A DNA stretch of 23,004 nt from a virus: positions 1 to 23,004 of IMG/VR virus record IMGVR_UViG_3300049893_001280; one strand, written 5' to 3'. A model generated the notes under the pieces. That model was not told the origin of the DNA. It searched no databases and was given only the letters and a program-made list of their open reading frames with translations. Every line of letters begins with the position of its first letter. Positions within the stretch are counted from its first letter, which is position 1. The translations under genes were made by a program, and so were the position numbers. This document shows, in pieces, positions 14,368 to 21,363 of this stretch.

Positions 14368-16335
14368 ATGGCGTTCTCGATCCTTGACTACTTAGACCAG
14401 CTTGAGACAAGCAATGAGCCAGGGAAATATCTCTGTCCTGCCTGCGGTGGTAACGACTTCTCGGTGAACAAGAAGACTGGAGCGTATAGCTGTTGGCACG
14501 ACCCGTCTCCAGAACACCGCGCTGAAATCAGGAATGTTCTCGCTCCTATGGTCCGATGGGAGAAGCCGGCCAGGTCTAGCGGCCACTACTGCTTTTCTTA
14601 TAAAAACCTTAAAGGTGAAGTAGTTGTTAAGGTTAATCGGGATGACGACAGCGGCGCCAAGAAGATATGGCAAGAGTTCCCGACCATCGACCACGACTCT
14701 CCTAGTCACAAAACTACATTACAAGAAGTTAAATCTGGAATTCTTCCTTACAAATACAAGGAGGCTATCGAGGAAAGCGAGCGCACTGGCTCTCCTATTT
14801 TCATTGTTGAAGGCGAGCTCACTTGCGAAATGGTTTGGTCAATTGGCCTGCCATGTGTAACTTTCCTTGGCGGCAGTAAACAATATCGAACAAATGGTGA
14901 TTACAGCAATCTTTTTAAAAGCAAGGAAATTGTTTTAGCTCCTGATCGCGACGAACAAGGCGTCGCCTTCATGAGAGAGATTGAAGCTGACAACCCTGGT
15001 GCTAAGTGGGTTTACGCGGATCCAAGCTCTTGGGAATGGCAGAATCTTCCTAGTGGCAATGGATATGACTTAGCGGACTATATCGAGGAAGGTGCAACAA
15101 AAGACGACATTCTTTCCTCCATTGTTTCTAAAGGCAAACATCAAGGACAAAACGGTAAGCCAACATACGAAGAAATTATTTCAACAATAGAAAACTATGT
15201 TGGCCTTTATGCTAATGATGCTCGCATTTCATACGAAAGTGCCAATTGGTTAGAGCAGCGTGGCGTCAAAATGAGCCAGCAAAATATTGATAAAATTATT
15301 GATGAAGCAAAGGCTCGCATATATGGCAAGGAAGAAATTGAGACCATCGATGCTCTTACAATTGCTAACGCTGATCAATGTAGAGAATGGCTGGTTGCTG
15401 GCATTCTTCCTCTTGGCAGTGTCATGCTCTTAGCCGCCTCTGGCGGCACTGGTAAAAGCACGATTGTCTATAACTGGGCTCTCAGGATTGCTCTTGGTCA
15501 ACGCTGGTCAAATCGTCGCTGCATGAAAGGCAAGAGCCTGATCATCCAAAGCGATGAACCATTAGTGGATACGAGCGAAAAACTGGGCGTCATCGGCTTC
15601 CATGATGCCGGCCTGGAGCCTGGCGAAATCGCTTTTTGGGAGAACTGGCGCTTTGGCCATATGCGTCAGCTTGAAGATTATGTGAGAAAGCATCGCCCTC
15701 TGTTCATTGCTATTGACTCTCTTACTGCTTGTTTGGCAGGCATGGATGTTGATTTGGTAAAGAGCAATGCTGGTGATGTCATCTATGGACTCAGGGATAT
15801 TGCTAATCAATATCGCTGCAGCATTGTCATCCTTCACCACCTCAATAAACAAGGTGGACTAAGGGACTCGACTAGCTTTGTTGATAACGTCAGCGAAGTG
15901 GTGAAGCTTACCAGGATGGAGAACAATCCAGACCCAAATGCTTTCACCTTGGAATGGATGAAAAGCCGTTCTGGCCTCACTGGTAAGCATGCTCTGTATC
16001 GTCAGTCTCTCACGTATGGCTGGCAATACGCTGGTCCGCTTGGTCACACTCTTGATGAACTCGACAGGGTTATTAATGCTGTTGATAGCCGCAAGAACCG
16101 CAGGCTTACAAAGCTTGACGTGAGCAACTATTGCCAGCATCTTGATGTCACATCAACTGGCCGTCTTCTGGAAGTGGCTAGGCGGCAAGGATTGATTACA
16201 AGCAGCTTTATTACTAGCGAAATCGGAGGCCGCACTCGGGTGTATCAATCATGGGACTATCAAGAACCAATGGTTGAACCGGATCCAATTGATCCTGTCA
16301 TTAGTGAATCCGATGAAGAAGAGGAGTATTTCTGA
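14368..16335 (+). CDS. Primase-helicase (zinc-Toprim plus RecA-like ATPase)
   Basis: This 655-aa protein combines three parts. Near residues 21-46 is a zinc-binding site (CPACGG, then SCWHD). A Toprim region follows, with FIVEGELTCEMVW and VLAPDRDEQG holding the acidic residues. From about residue 340 there is a RecA/RepA-like helicase: Walker A GGTGKST near residue 360, Walker B LFIAIDSL near 447, and ILHHLNK. It would prime and unwind DNA at the phage replication fork. The acidic C-terminus (SESDEEEEYF) could bind partners. The ATG at 14368 is preferred to the TTG at 14359. It overlaps the next gene by one base (TGATG). Confidence 0.9.
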   Translation: MAFSILDYLDQLETSNEPGKYLCPACGGNDFSVNKKTGAYSCWHDPSPEHRAEIRNVLAPMVRWEKPARSSGHYCFSYKNLKGEVVVKVNRDDDSGAKKIWQEFPTIDHDSPSHKTTLQEVKSGILPYKYKEAIEESERTGSPIFIVEGELTCEMVWSIGLPCVTFLGGSKQYRTNGDYSNLFKSKEIVLAPDRDEQGVAFMREIEADNPGAKWVYADPSSWEWQNLPSGNGYDLADYIEEGATKDDILSSIVSKGKHQGQNGKPTYEEIISTIENYVGLYANDARISYESANWLEQRGVKMSQQNIDKIIDEAKARIYGKEEIETIDALTIANADQCREWLVAGILPLGSVMLLAASGGTGKSTIVYNWALRIALGQRWSNRRCMKGKSLIIQSDEPLVDTSEKLGVIGFHDAGLEPGEIAFWENWRFGHMRQLEDYVRKHRPLFIAIDSLTACLAGMDVDLVKSNAGDVIYGLRDIANQYRCSIVILHHLNKQGGLRDSTSFVDNVSEVVKLTRMENNPDPNAFTLEWMKSRSGLTGKHALYRQSLTYGWQYAGPLGHTLDELDRVINAVDSRKNRRLTKLDVSNYCQHLDVTSTGRLLEVARRQGLITSSFITSEIGGRTRVYQSWDYQEPMVEPDPIDPVISESDEEEEYF

Positions 16336-16877
16336 TGCAGGGAGTTTCCAGTCAACGTCGCCAGCAGTCCTACGGCCAGGGTGATAAAGCTGAAACCGCT
16401 CTTGCTCAATTGCTTGCGCGACGTGGATCAGTTGTTCAGCAGCATCCCCGTAATACCAGGCGCAATTATGAAGACAAAGTGGACTTGGACATTGTTACAA
16501 GATCCGGCCAGCATTTTGCAATTGAAGTGAAGAGCGAGAAGCGCAACACAGAAGGACTCATCCTTCTAGAAGTTGTTGGTTCTAAAGGCTACCCTGGCTG
16601 GCTATGCGGCAAGGCTGATTACGTTGCCCAAGAACATGGTAATGAATGGCTCTTCTATCGACGAGAGGAGGCCCTGCTGTATCTTGTTTCTAAATACGGT
16701 GATTACAAAGGAATTACAGTTGAACGCTTCTCTTCCTCCATGGTTAAACCAATGCGCCAATGGATTGGCAGGCAAGGAAGGAATGACTATGGAACAGTAC
16801 AAAAGGACGTGTTCATGCTTATTCCGTTCTCTGAATTCGAAAGCAGGATTGTTTCCTTAAGGATGAAAAAGGATTAA
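16335..16877 (+). CDS. PD-(D/E)xK nuclease, resolvase-like
   Basis: This 180-aa protein has VDLDIVTRSGQHFAIEVKSEK, the PD-(D/E)xK core with Asp52, Glu64 and Lys66, preceded by a helix with Glu20 (GDKAETALAQLLARRG), as in Holliday-junction resolvase-like and restriction-like nucleases. It is coupled to the primase-helicase gene by a TGATG overlap. A role in branched DNA processing or end trimming during replication fits. The C-terminal half (GKADYVAQEHGNEWLFYRRE) probably completes the fold. The exact substrate cannot be told. Confidence 0.75.
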   Translation: MQGVSSQRRQQSYGQGDKAETALAQLLARRGSVVQQHPRNTRRNYEDKVDLDIVTRSGQHFAIEVKSEKRNTEGLILLEVVGSKGYPGWLCGKADYVAQEHGNEWLFYRREEALLYLVSKYGDYKGITVERFSSSMVKPMRQWIGRQGRNDYGTVQKDVFMLIPFSEFESRIVSLRMKKD

Positions 16878-16901
16878 CATTAGATAAACACTATTTGCAT
16901 C

Positions 16902-17066
16902 ATGGCGAACATCTGGAAGAAGCGAGAGGAGGAGGAAGCTCGGAGGGCCCAGGAGGAGGCCAAGGCTGATGAACTGGCTGAGCTGATCCAGGAGGCTACG
17001 GAGACGCTTGAGGAGCCCTGGAGGCCCCAGGTGGCGCCTGAGGAGCCGCATTACGAATGGGACTGA
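16902..17066 (+). CDS. 54-aa highly charged helical protein
   Basis: This short frame starts MANIWKKREEEEARRAQEEA and ends EEPHYEWD. It is almost entirely charged, with a helical first 38 residues and a Pro/Glu-rich acidic tail. G+C and Glu codon use are above the flanking genes. It lies 24 bases after the nuclease stop and just before a strong terminator, so it is the last gene of this unit. The ribosome-binding site is weak. Function unknown; the helix could be a binding peptide. Confidence 0.5.
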   Translation: MANIWKKREEEEARRAQEEAKADELAELIQEATETLEEPWRPQVAPEEPHYEWD

Positions 17067-17071
17067 TAGAC

Positions 17072-17096
17072 GAGGGGCGATGCCCCTCTTTTTTTT
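17072..17096 (+). terminator. Strong rho-independent terminator
   Basis: A perfect 7-bp stem, GAGGGGC / GCCCCTC, with a 3-base loop is followed by eight T. It closes the primase-helicase unit 6 bases after the 54-aa gene. Anything downstream needs its own promoter or read-through. Confidence 0.9.
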
Positions 17097-17160
17097 AGGC
17101 CTCTATAAGACTCATTTGAGTGTGCCAATACTGAAAGCGTCACAGGATTGGTTGACACGC

Positions 17161-17310
17161 GATATATGCTGAGGCCAGGCGCAGCTACCGACCGGTATGC
17201 GACGCTAACCGGAGTCCGCTCCACAAGTTGCTCTTCGCAATAGTGGCTTGCATGGCTGTTGATCCTAGGTAACCTTCGCGAAGGGTCGCCCTAGCGACCC
17301 GTTCCTAGAC
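17161..17310 (+). ncRNA. Candidate structured RNA or leader
   Basis: No gene fits 17097-17333. The region can fold into several hairpins in a row: CCGGT/ACCGG (17192-17212); CCACAAGTTGC/GCAATAGTGG with a 5-base loop (17221-17246); the self-complementary CCTTCGCGAAGG (17273-17284); and GGGTCGC/GCGACCC with a 4-base loop (17283-17300). The last two are flanked by CTAGG...CCTAG (17265-17269, 17304-17308), which with AAC/GTT could form a closing stem. TTGACA at 17152-17157 has no good -10 box. Strand is assigned from the neighbouring genes. It could be a small RNA, a leader of the next gene, or a DNA site. Confidence 0.4.
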
Positions 17311-17333
17311 TACCTCTGATCAATATTTCTTCC

Positions 17334-17567
17334 ATGCCTAAACCTCCTGAAACTCCTGATCGGCTCCCTTCGCTGGAACACTCTGGAGTGACCATCGAAA
17401 TCTATAACCACCACGGTTATTTGATTCCTGATAAAGGAAACGCTCCTAAAAGCCGCATCCTTTACGCAGCTAGAGATGAAGCAGGAGAACGTCATTGGCG
17501 TGGAAGCCTAGAGGAGATTTGTCTCCTTATTGATCGGGGCTTCGCTGTTGCTCCAATCGCTTCCTAA
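17334..17567 (+). CDS. Small hypothetical protein
   Basis: This 77-aa protein starts MPKPPETPDRLPSLE, a Pro-rich head, followed by a beta-rich core (GVTIEIYNHHGYLIPDKG, then RILYAARDEAG) and a helix (SLEEICLLIDRGF). No membrane segment or known motif was found. It is the first gene after the structured block at 17161-17310, which may act as its leader. The function is unknown. Confidence 0.6.
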   Translation: MPKPPETPDRLPSLEHSGVTIEIYNHHGYLIPDKGNAPKSRILYAARDEAGERHWRGSLEEICLLIDRGFAVAPIAS

Positions 17568-17569
17568 CC

Positions 17570-17716
17570 ATGGACCGTCAATTAATTGAACAGTTGATTG
17601 ACGAAAAGATTCGGCAGCACGAAATTAGGATTGGCATCATTAGCGGCATCTTTGGAACCATTATCCTTGGCGGTTCCTTTGGTTTCGTTTACCACCTCTA
17701 TTCCTTGCTCCAATGA
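17570..17716 (+). CDS. 48-aa single-helix membrane protein
   Basis: This short frame begins MDRQLIEQLIDEKIRQHEIR, a charged amphipathic helix, and continues IGIISGIFGTIILGGSFGF, a clear transmembrane segment at residues 21-40, with a short aromatic tail. It starts 2 bases after the previous stop, and its own stop overlaps the next start in ATGA, both signs of a real gene. The topology suits an inner-membrane phage peptide; the function is unknown. Confidence 0.55.
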   Translation: MDRQLIEQLIDEKIRQHEIRIGIISGIFGTIILGGSFGFVYHLYSLLQ

Positions 17717-17928
17717 CAGCTTCTCGCAAACTGAACAGCCCCTATCTAACTCAATCAGAATGGGATGAAATGCAAGTACTGAGGAAGGCAATTAGCTATT
17801 CCCCATCGACAGTATCTCCTATGCTGCAGGAAAGGTTTGCTGATCTTTTTGCGAGATCCCTTTTAGATAAAGAAAGTAACACTCCAGACCACTTTAATGC
17901 CACGCCCTTCTATCGAATTCCAGACTGA
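17713..17928 (+). CDS. Small hypothetical protein
   Basis: This 71-aa mainly helical protein contains LTQSEWDEMQVLRKAISYSP and ERFADLFARSLLDKE. It overlaps its upstream neighbour by 4 bases and the downstream HTH gene by 32 bases, so the three are probably co-translated. No family is recognised. Its position before a terminase-like HTH protein is noted, but no function can be given. Confidence 0.6.
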   Translation: MTASRKLNSPYLTQSEWDEMQVLRKAISYSPSTVSPMLQERFADLFARSLLDKESNTPDHFNATPFYRIPD

Positions 17929-18598
17929 CCAAGACGAACTGAACTTTGGGGTGAGAGTGCTTTTAGAAGCAGGCTTCACTCCAAAGCAGATTGATCGCAT
18001 TCGCAATGAAACTGGTGTTGGCCCAGGTAAGATTGCTTACGATAAAGAAACCTTAGGCCAGCGTCGATATATGGTAAGCGAGCTGTGCGCTGCACAGCTC
18101 AGTAACAGGCAAATTGCGAATGTCCTTAAACTATCAAAAGAAACAGTAAGTGCAGACAGGCAGTACAACCGCCAGCTTTATACAGAGGAAATCTTAAAAA
18201 GTGCCGATATTCATCGGGCTCGTCTTCTTAAGGAACAAATGGAGCTTAAGGAGATTGCCTTACAAAGTTTTGAACGCAGCAAAACAAAGAAAACCACAAC
18301 AATCTCAGATCAAGGCGGCGATGAAGGAGCGATTGTTAAAGTTGATGAAACTGCCGGCGATGCTTCTTTCTTGAACGTAGCCAAGAACTGTCTAGTGGAA
18401 CAAGCCAAGCTCCTGGGCTTGCATGAACTGAAGCGTGAAGAGAATCAGGACAAGTCCTACCGTCAATTCCTCACTGACCTCACTTCTACCATTGCGAAAG
18501 AGAAGGAAGTCGAGAAAAACATGATTGACCGTGGTGAAGCAATTCCTGTAGACTTTTTTGAAGAAGAACGGAAGATGCTTCCCATTTCGGAAGAATAG
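17897..18598 (+). CDS. HTH protein, possible terminase small subunit
   Basis: This 233-aa protein has a helix-turn-helix at about residues 66-92 (AQLSNRQIANVLKLSKETVSADR) after a helical N-terminal region. Later, GDASFLNVAKNCLVEQAKLLGL resembles a segment of phage small terminase subunits, where a G-D/x-P-x-F-L helix precedes C-x-x-x-x-K-L-L-G. A long Lys-rich middle may bind DNA. The family assignment rests on this pattern alone; a transcription regulator is the alternative. No large terminase gene is in the window to support it. Confidence 0.55.
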   Translation: MPRPSIEFQTDQDELNFGVRVLLEAGFTPKQIDRIRNETGVGPGKIAYDKETLGQRRYMVSELCAAQLSNRQIANVLKLSKETVSADRQYNRQLYTEEILKSADIHRARLLKEQMELKEIALQSFERSKTKKTTTISDQGGDEGAIVKVDETAGDASFLNVAKNCLVEQAKLLGLHELKREENQDKSYRQFLTDLTSTIAKEKEVEKNMIDRGEAIPVDFFEEERKMLPISEE

Positions 18599-18662
18599 CT
18601 GAAGAAGCCTTGACTTCTCCTCCATCGTCCGGCATGCTTCGCCCGTACAGAGGTCTTTCCCT

Positions 18663-19130
18663 TTGAATTTCTCTGATCTCAACTCCGTTGACGACTTCCT
18701 TCGGAAGACAAGTGCAGCCCGTGAATCTAAGCGGGACGCTGTAGAACGGGGTCTTCGTTCATACATGCAGGATCCGACCACCATCGGCATTCCTCCTGAA
18801 ATGGGCGAGTTCATCCAGCAACTCGTTGAAACTCATGGTGATGAAAGCTATCGCCAGATCGCACTGTTCTGCATTGGTAAGTGGCTTGATGTGCATGCTG
18901 AAATCGCACAAGACCACTTCAACACCGACAGCCTCCCAGAGCTTGTTGCTACCACATCTGATGCTGCTCGTTTAAGTATCGGCATGCAAACTATTCAGCA
19001 AATTGGTAGCTTTGGCGGTGATGATTCATGGCGCAAGATGCTTTGCTCTGATGTTGCTGAAACCATCATCGAAGACTTTGAAGAGCGCGGCATTGACCCC
19101 ATGAGTCTGTTCAGAGGAGACAAAGAATGA
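18663..19130 (+). CDS. Hypothetical protein with TTG start
   Basis: This 155-aa acidic, largely helical protein begins MNFSDLNSVDDFLRKTSAARE and contains MGEFIQQLVETHGDESYRQIALFCIGKWLD. There is no ATG or GTG between the upstream in-frame stop at 18600 and the TTG at 18663, and AGAGG lies 8 bases before that TTG, so a TTG start is well supported. Its stop overlaps the next start (ATGA). No family is recognised. It is probably cytoplasmic and part of the early gene run. Confidence 0.65.
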   Translation: MNFSDLNSVDDFLRKTSAARESKRDAVERGLRSYMQDPTTIGIPPEMGEFIQQLVETHGDESYRQIALFCIGKWLDVHAEIAQDHFNTDSLPELVATTSDAARLSIGMQTIQQIGSFGGDDSWRKMLCSDVAETIIEDFEERGIDPMSLFRGDKE

Positions 19131-19291
19131 TTCTGGGCAATTCCTTGGATGTGTTTAAAATGCTGCTTTCCGATGGCAGCACTGTTTCTTTCTCTGCTCC
19201 CACGTTGGATGCTGCTATCAGTTTGTCTCGTGAACTGATGCCAAACAAAGTGGTATGTGTACAGAAAGAGGATAAAATCTCTGCAGATTGA
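19127..19291 (+). CDS. 54-aa hypothetical protein
   Basis: This short frame begins MILGNSLDVFKMLLSDGSTV and has a beta-alpha-beta look (VSFSAPTLDAAISLSREL, then KVVCVQKED). The start has a strong site, GAGGAG 7 bases upstream, and overlaps the previous stop in ATGA. This is good evidence that it is translated despite its size. It carries one Cys and no motif. The function is unknown. Confidence 0.6.
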   Translation: MILGNSLDVFKMLLSDGSTVSFSAPTLDAAISLSRELMPNKVVCVQKEDKISAD

Positions 19292-19302
19292 TTTCATTTT
19301 CA

Positions 19303-19707
19303 ATGGAGACTCAGCTTTCATTTGATACCAAATTGCCTCCCATTGTCACTTTATGTATTCCTCCCGTTCTTAGGGAGCAGGCTGAGTCCATCGCTTCTGA
19401 ACAGCCTCCAATTCATCCAGTGTGGTCGAAATTAGCCCAGCGTGGGCGTCATTTCAGCATCCGTACTAACGATTTGGAGGATGTAACTGAATTGGCAGAT
19501 TGGGCTCATTCTGCTCTTGTTGAACCAGAAGCTCCTCTGTCTAAGACGCAACGCCAAGCCTTTCAGGCGGTATTGGATCGTGCCAGTCGGTACGCTGAAT
19601 GCCTTTCCATTGGAGAATGCCATTGCATCGCCCTGCGCTGGCGTGATAAGCCACTGTCCAGCTCCCATCACTTTGTCATAAGCAAAACCAATCAACGCTG
19701 GAGTTGA
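19303..19707 (+). CDS. Hypothetical protein
   Basis: This 134-aa protein starts at the ATG at 19303; a TTG at 19288 is also in frame and overlaps the previous stop. It contains LPPIVTLCIPPVLREQAESI, HFSIRTNDLEDVTELADWA and a long helix, then HCIALRWRDKP. The alternating strands and helices suggest a compact alpha/beta domain. No family is recognised, and no ribosome-binding site decides the start. Confidence 0.6.
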   Translation: METQLSFDTKLPPIVTLCIPPVLREQAESIASEQPPIHPVWSKLAQRGRHFSIRTNDLEDVTELADWAHSALVEPEAPLSKTQRQAFQAVLDRASRYAECLSIGECHCIALRWRDKPLSSSHHFVISKTNQRWS

Positions 19708-19755
19708 CCGGTTTTCCCTCCTTGGTATTGTGTGGAGGTTCTTCATGTCCTTTCC

Positions 19756-20154
19756 ATGGAAACCTCCCCTCCTTCCTACGTGCGCCTTCTTCCCGACAAG
19801 CCTGAATCCTTGTTTGTTTTCAATGGAAACGGGCAAATGGTAATGTACGATTCCGTTCCTGTTGTCACTGCATATATCAAAGCTCCCTATCTGCACTACT
19901 GGATTCAAACCATAGAAAAGGCTATTGATGAAGAGCCTAATCTTATTCAAGTTCAAGCCCTTCAATCTCTTCTCCTTTTCTTGCGCGTATGCGAAGAAAA
20001 CATGAAGCGCGATCACCAAGCCATCCTTGATCATCAAACCACTATTGAACCAGCTTCTTCCAATGGTCCCACTAATGCAGATTTTGACGAGTATTTGATG
20101 TATTATTTGCGGTCTATTAGTATGGACGAAAGTCTAGTCGTCGAGGCAGTTTAA
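19756..20154 (+). CDS. Hypothetical protein
   Basis: This 132-aa protein starts at the ATG at 19756 (METSPPSYVRLLPDKPE); a GTG at 19732 is an alternative. It has a beta N-terminal part (LFVFNGNGQMVMYDSVPVV) and a helical C-terminal part (YWIQTIEKAIDEEPNLIQVQALQ). GGAGG at 19734-19738 is placed better for an out-of-frame 32-codon ATG frame at 19744, which could be a short leader. No family is recognised. Confidence 0.55.
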   Translation: METSPPSYVRLLPDKPESLFVFNGNGQMVMYDSVPVVTAYIKAPYLHYWIQTIEKAIDEEPNLIQVQALQSLLLFLRVCEENMKRDHQAILDHQTTIEPASSNGPTNADFDEYLMYYLRSISMDESLVVEAV

Positions 20155-20156
20155 TA

Positions 20157-20366
20157 GTGAGGTCTTCGGCTGAGCTGGACAGAATTATCTCCCTGATAGC
20201 CTTGTCTTTACGTGAGATTGAAAAGCGTCTTACCATCCTTGAAGCAAAAGCTGAAGCATTTAGTGCATGGCTTGAATCTACCAAGGAGCCGGCCGAAGAC
20301 TTCCGTTCTCTTAGAAAAAATCCTGTCGTTGATTCCAGTCAAAATGGTCAAGCGCAAGATGAGTGA
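20157..20366 (+). CDS. Small coiled-coil protein with GTG start
   Basis: This 69-aa protein begins with a helix (AELDRIISLIALSLREIEKRLTILEAKAEA) whose hydrophobic residues keep heptad spacing, which suggests a dimeric coiled coil. The rest is polar and probably disordered (RKNPVVDSSQNGQAQDE). GAGG lies about 12 bases before the GTG. It overlaps the AP2 gene downstream. The function is unknown. Confidence 0.5.
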   Translation: MRSSAELDRIISLIALSLREIEKRLTILEAKAEAFSAWLESTKEPAEDFRSLRKNPVVDSSQNGQAQDE

Positions 20367-20634
20367 CAAGGACTACTACTTGTCGCAAGCCAGTCGCCCT
20401 TTGCCAAAAAGGAAATTCAGCCAGTATCGCGGAGTGCAAAAGAACTCAGCACATTCTTCTGCTGATTTCCCTTTTCGTGCAGCATTCACTTACAAGGGCA
20501 AACGCTACTATCTTGGAGCGTTTAGAACCGAACTAGAAGCTGCGAGGGCCTATAACAAGGCAGCTCTTTCTATTGTTGGTGATTACGCCCTCATCAATGA
20601 ACTACCAGATGAAGAAGAACAAAGTGCCGCATGA
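20344..20634 (+). CDS. Standalone AP2-domain protein
   Basis: This 96-aa protein has a full AP2 DNA-binding domain at about residues 23-85: SQYRGVQKNS, then FPFRAAFTYKGKRYYLGAF and TELEAARAYNKAALSIVGDYA, ending in INEL. In phages AP2 domains usually accompany HNH homing endonucleases; here no HNH is joined to it. Possible starts are the ATG at 20344 and at 20359. It may be a DNA-binding regulator, or the remnant of a homing endonuclease that has lost its nuclease. It overlaps the previous gene by 23 bases. Confidence 0.8.
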   Translation: MVKRKMSDKDYYLSQASRPLPKRKFSQYRGVQKNSAHSSADFPFRAAFTYKGKRYYLGAFRTELEAARAYNKAALSIVGDYALINELPDEEEQSAA

Positions 20635-20836
20635 TTTATGGCAAGACATGGAAGAGGCCTTTGACTCAACCATCGATGATTGCTTCTATGAATTCAATGA
20701 AGCCGCAGCAGCCATGCTTTATTCCATTGCTAGCGCTATGGAGCAAGCAATCGCTCCTGATCAACATGCTGCCCACGTTTCAGTCTGGCTCAAGGAAGAA
20801 GCTGCTAAAGCTTTATCATTAACCCAAAAGCCTTGA
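20609..20836 (+). CDS. Small acidic helical hypothetical protein
   Basis: This protein has 75 aa from the ATG at 20609; ATGs at 20573, 20597 and 20648 are alternatives. It is acidic and helical (WQDMEEAFDSTIDD, EFNEAAAAMLYSIASAMEQAI). The last gene of the rightward run, it ends 6 bases before the terminator stem. Its 3' end overlaps the leftward gene at 20819. No family is recognised, and the start is uncertain. Confidence 0.5.
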   Translation: MKKNKVPHDLWQDMEEAFDSTIDDCFYEFNEAAAAMLYSIASAMEQAIAPDQHAAHVSVWLKEEAAKALSLTQKP

Positions 20837-21001
20837 TATATCAGGCTCCTTCGGGAGCCTTTTTGTTGTCCATTGACTGTCACCAGGGATGGGTTCCATT
20901 CCTGCTTCCCAGGTGTCATAGTCGTCATCGTTTCTTGGGTCAAGAATTTCTCCGTCTTTTAACCATCGAGCAAGTCGTTCTTTCTCAAACGCTGAAGCCA
21001 T
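20819..21001 (-). CDS. Small hypothetical protein, convergent
   Basis: This 60-aa protein begins MASAFEKERLARWLKDGEIL and is rich in Asp, Trp and Glu (DPRNDDDYDTWEAGMEP). AAGGA lies 6 bases before the ATG, a good ribosome-binding site. It is convergent with the rightward unit and its last codons run through the terminator hairpin at 20843-20864. No family is recognised. It is preferred over the competing plus-strand frame at 20833-21066. Confidence 0.6.
   Translation of the reverse strand: MASAFEKERLARWLKDGEILDPRNDDDYDTWEAGMEPIPGDSQWTTKRLPKEPDISRLLG
20843..20864 (+). terminator. Strong rho-independent terminator
   Basis: A 7-bp stem, AGGCTCC / GGAGCCT, with a TTCG tetraloop is followed by TTTT and G. 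It ends the rightward early-gene run directly after the 20609-20836 gene. Confidence 0.9.
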
Positions 21002-21044
21002 TGCGATTCCTTGCGTCTTTTAAGAGCTTAGCTAAAACCATTAG

Positions 21045-21073
21045 ACAAAAAGAAAGCCGCCCCTAAAGGCGGC
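21045..21073 (-). terminator. Leftward terminator
   Basis: A 6-bp GC stem (GCCGCC at 21056-21061, GGCGGC at 21068-21073) is followed on the minus strand by TTTCTTTTTG. The plus-strand side has no T run. No leftward protein gene lies upstream of it, which is the main reason to suspect a small RNA. Confidence 0.7.
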
Positions 21074-21265
21074 CTTCTCCTGGGTTCCGATACCTCTTGC
21101 TCCTCAAAGATGCACGAGGGAATGGACGCCTTGCGGAACCAGCCTTGTCTGTCCCTGAAAGCCCTTGCGGAACTCTCCGTCCATTCAGAGGCGCCCTGCC
21201 TTACGGCTGCCCACGTCAAGACGCAGGCAGGGAGCGGTTAGGCTCCTGGGCCACCCATGCACAAA

Positions 21266-21294
21266 AGCATAGCACCCCTTGCTCCCCTGGGCAA
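21266..21294 (-). promoter_or_regulatory. Candidate leftward promoter
   Basis: On the minus strand TTGCCC (21294-21289) and TATGCT (21271-21266) are 17 bases apart, each four of six matches to the sigma-70 boxes. A weak call on its own, supported by the terminator about 190 bases downstream. Confidence 0.3.
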
Positions 21295-21363
21295 AATGTG
21301 CCATCATGGTTGGATCGCTGCCAAGAGATTGGTAGCGCCTTGCTGACATTCTTTTCTTTTCTG

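Larger units (their letters stand above)
21002..21363 (-). ncRNA. Gene-free block; candidate leftward small RNA (about 21045-21260)
   Basis: No convincing gene fits these 362 bases. On the minus strand there is a promoter candidate (21294-21266), then two inverted repeats: CCCTGCC/GGCAGGG (21194-21200, 21226-21232) and GAATGGACG/CGTCCATTC (21120-21128, 21178-21186), then a terminator (21073-21045). The second stem encloses two direct copies of CCTTGCGGAAC (21129-21139, 21163-21173). Promoter, folded body and terminator in the right order and spacing suggest a small RNA of about 210 nt. I do not recognise it as 6S, tmRNA, SRP or RNase P RNA. Confidence 0.35.

Noticed and set aside
17152-17174. 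TTGACA at 17152 as a promoter
   Set aside because: No acceptable -10 box at 16-18 bases; TATATG lies only 5-6 bases away.
20833-21066. 77-aa plus-strand frame beyond the terminator
   Set aside because: It lies after a strong terminator and opposite a gene with a good ribosome-binding site.
21028-21219. 63-aa minus-strand frame in the gene-free block
   Set aside because: It runs through the leftward terminator and shows no motif; a small RNA explains the signals better.
21097-21363. Upstream extension of the RlpA-like gene
   Set aside because: The signal peptide begins at 21364; the extension has no domain features and covers inverted repeats.
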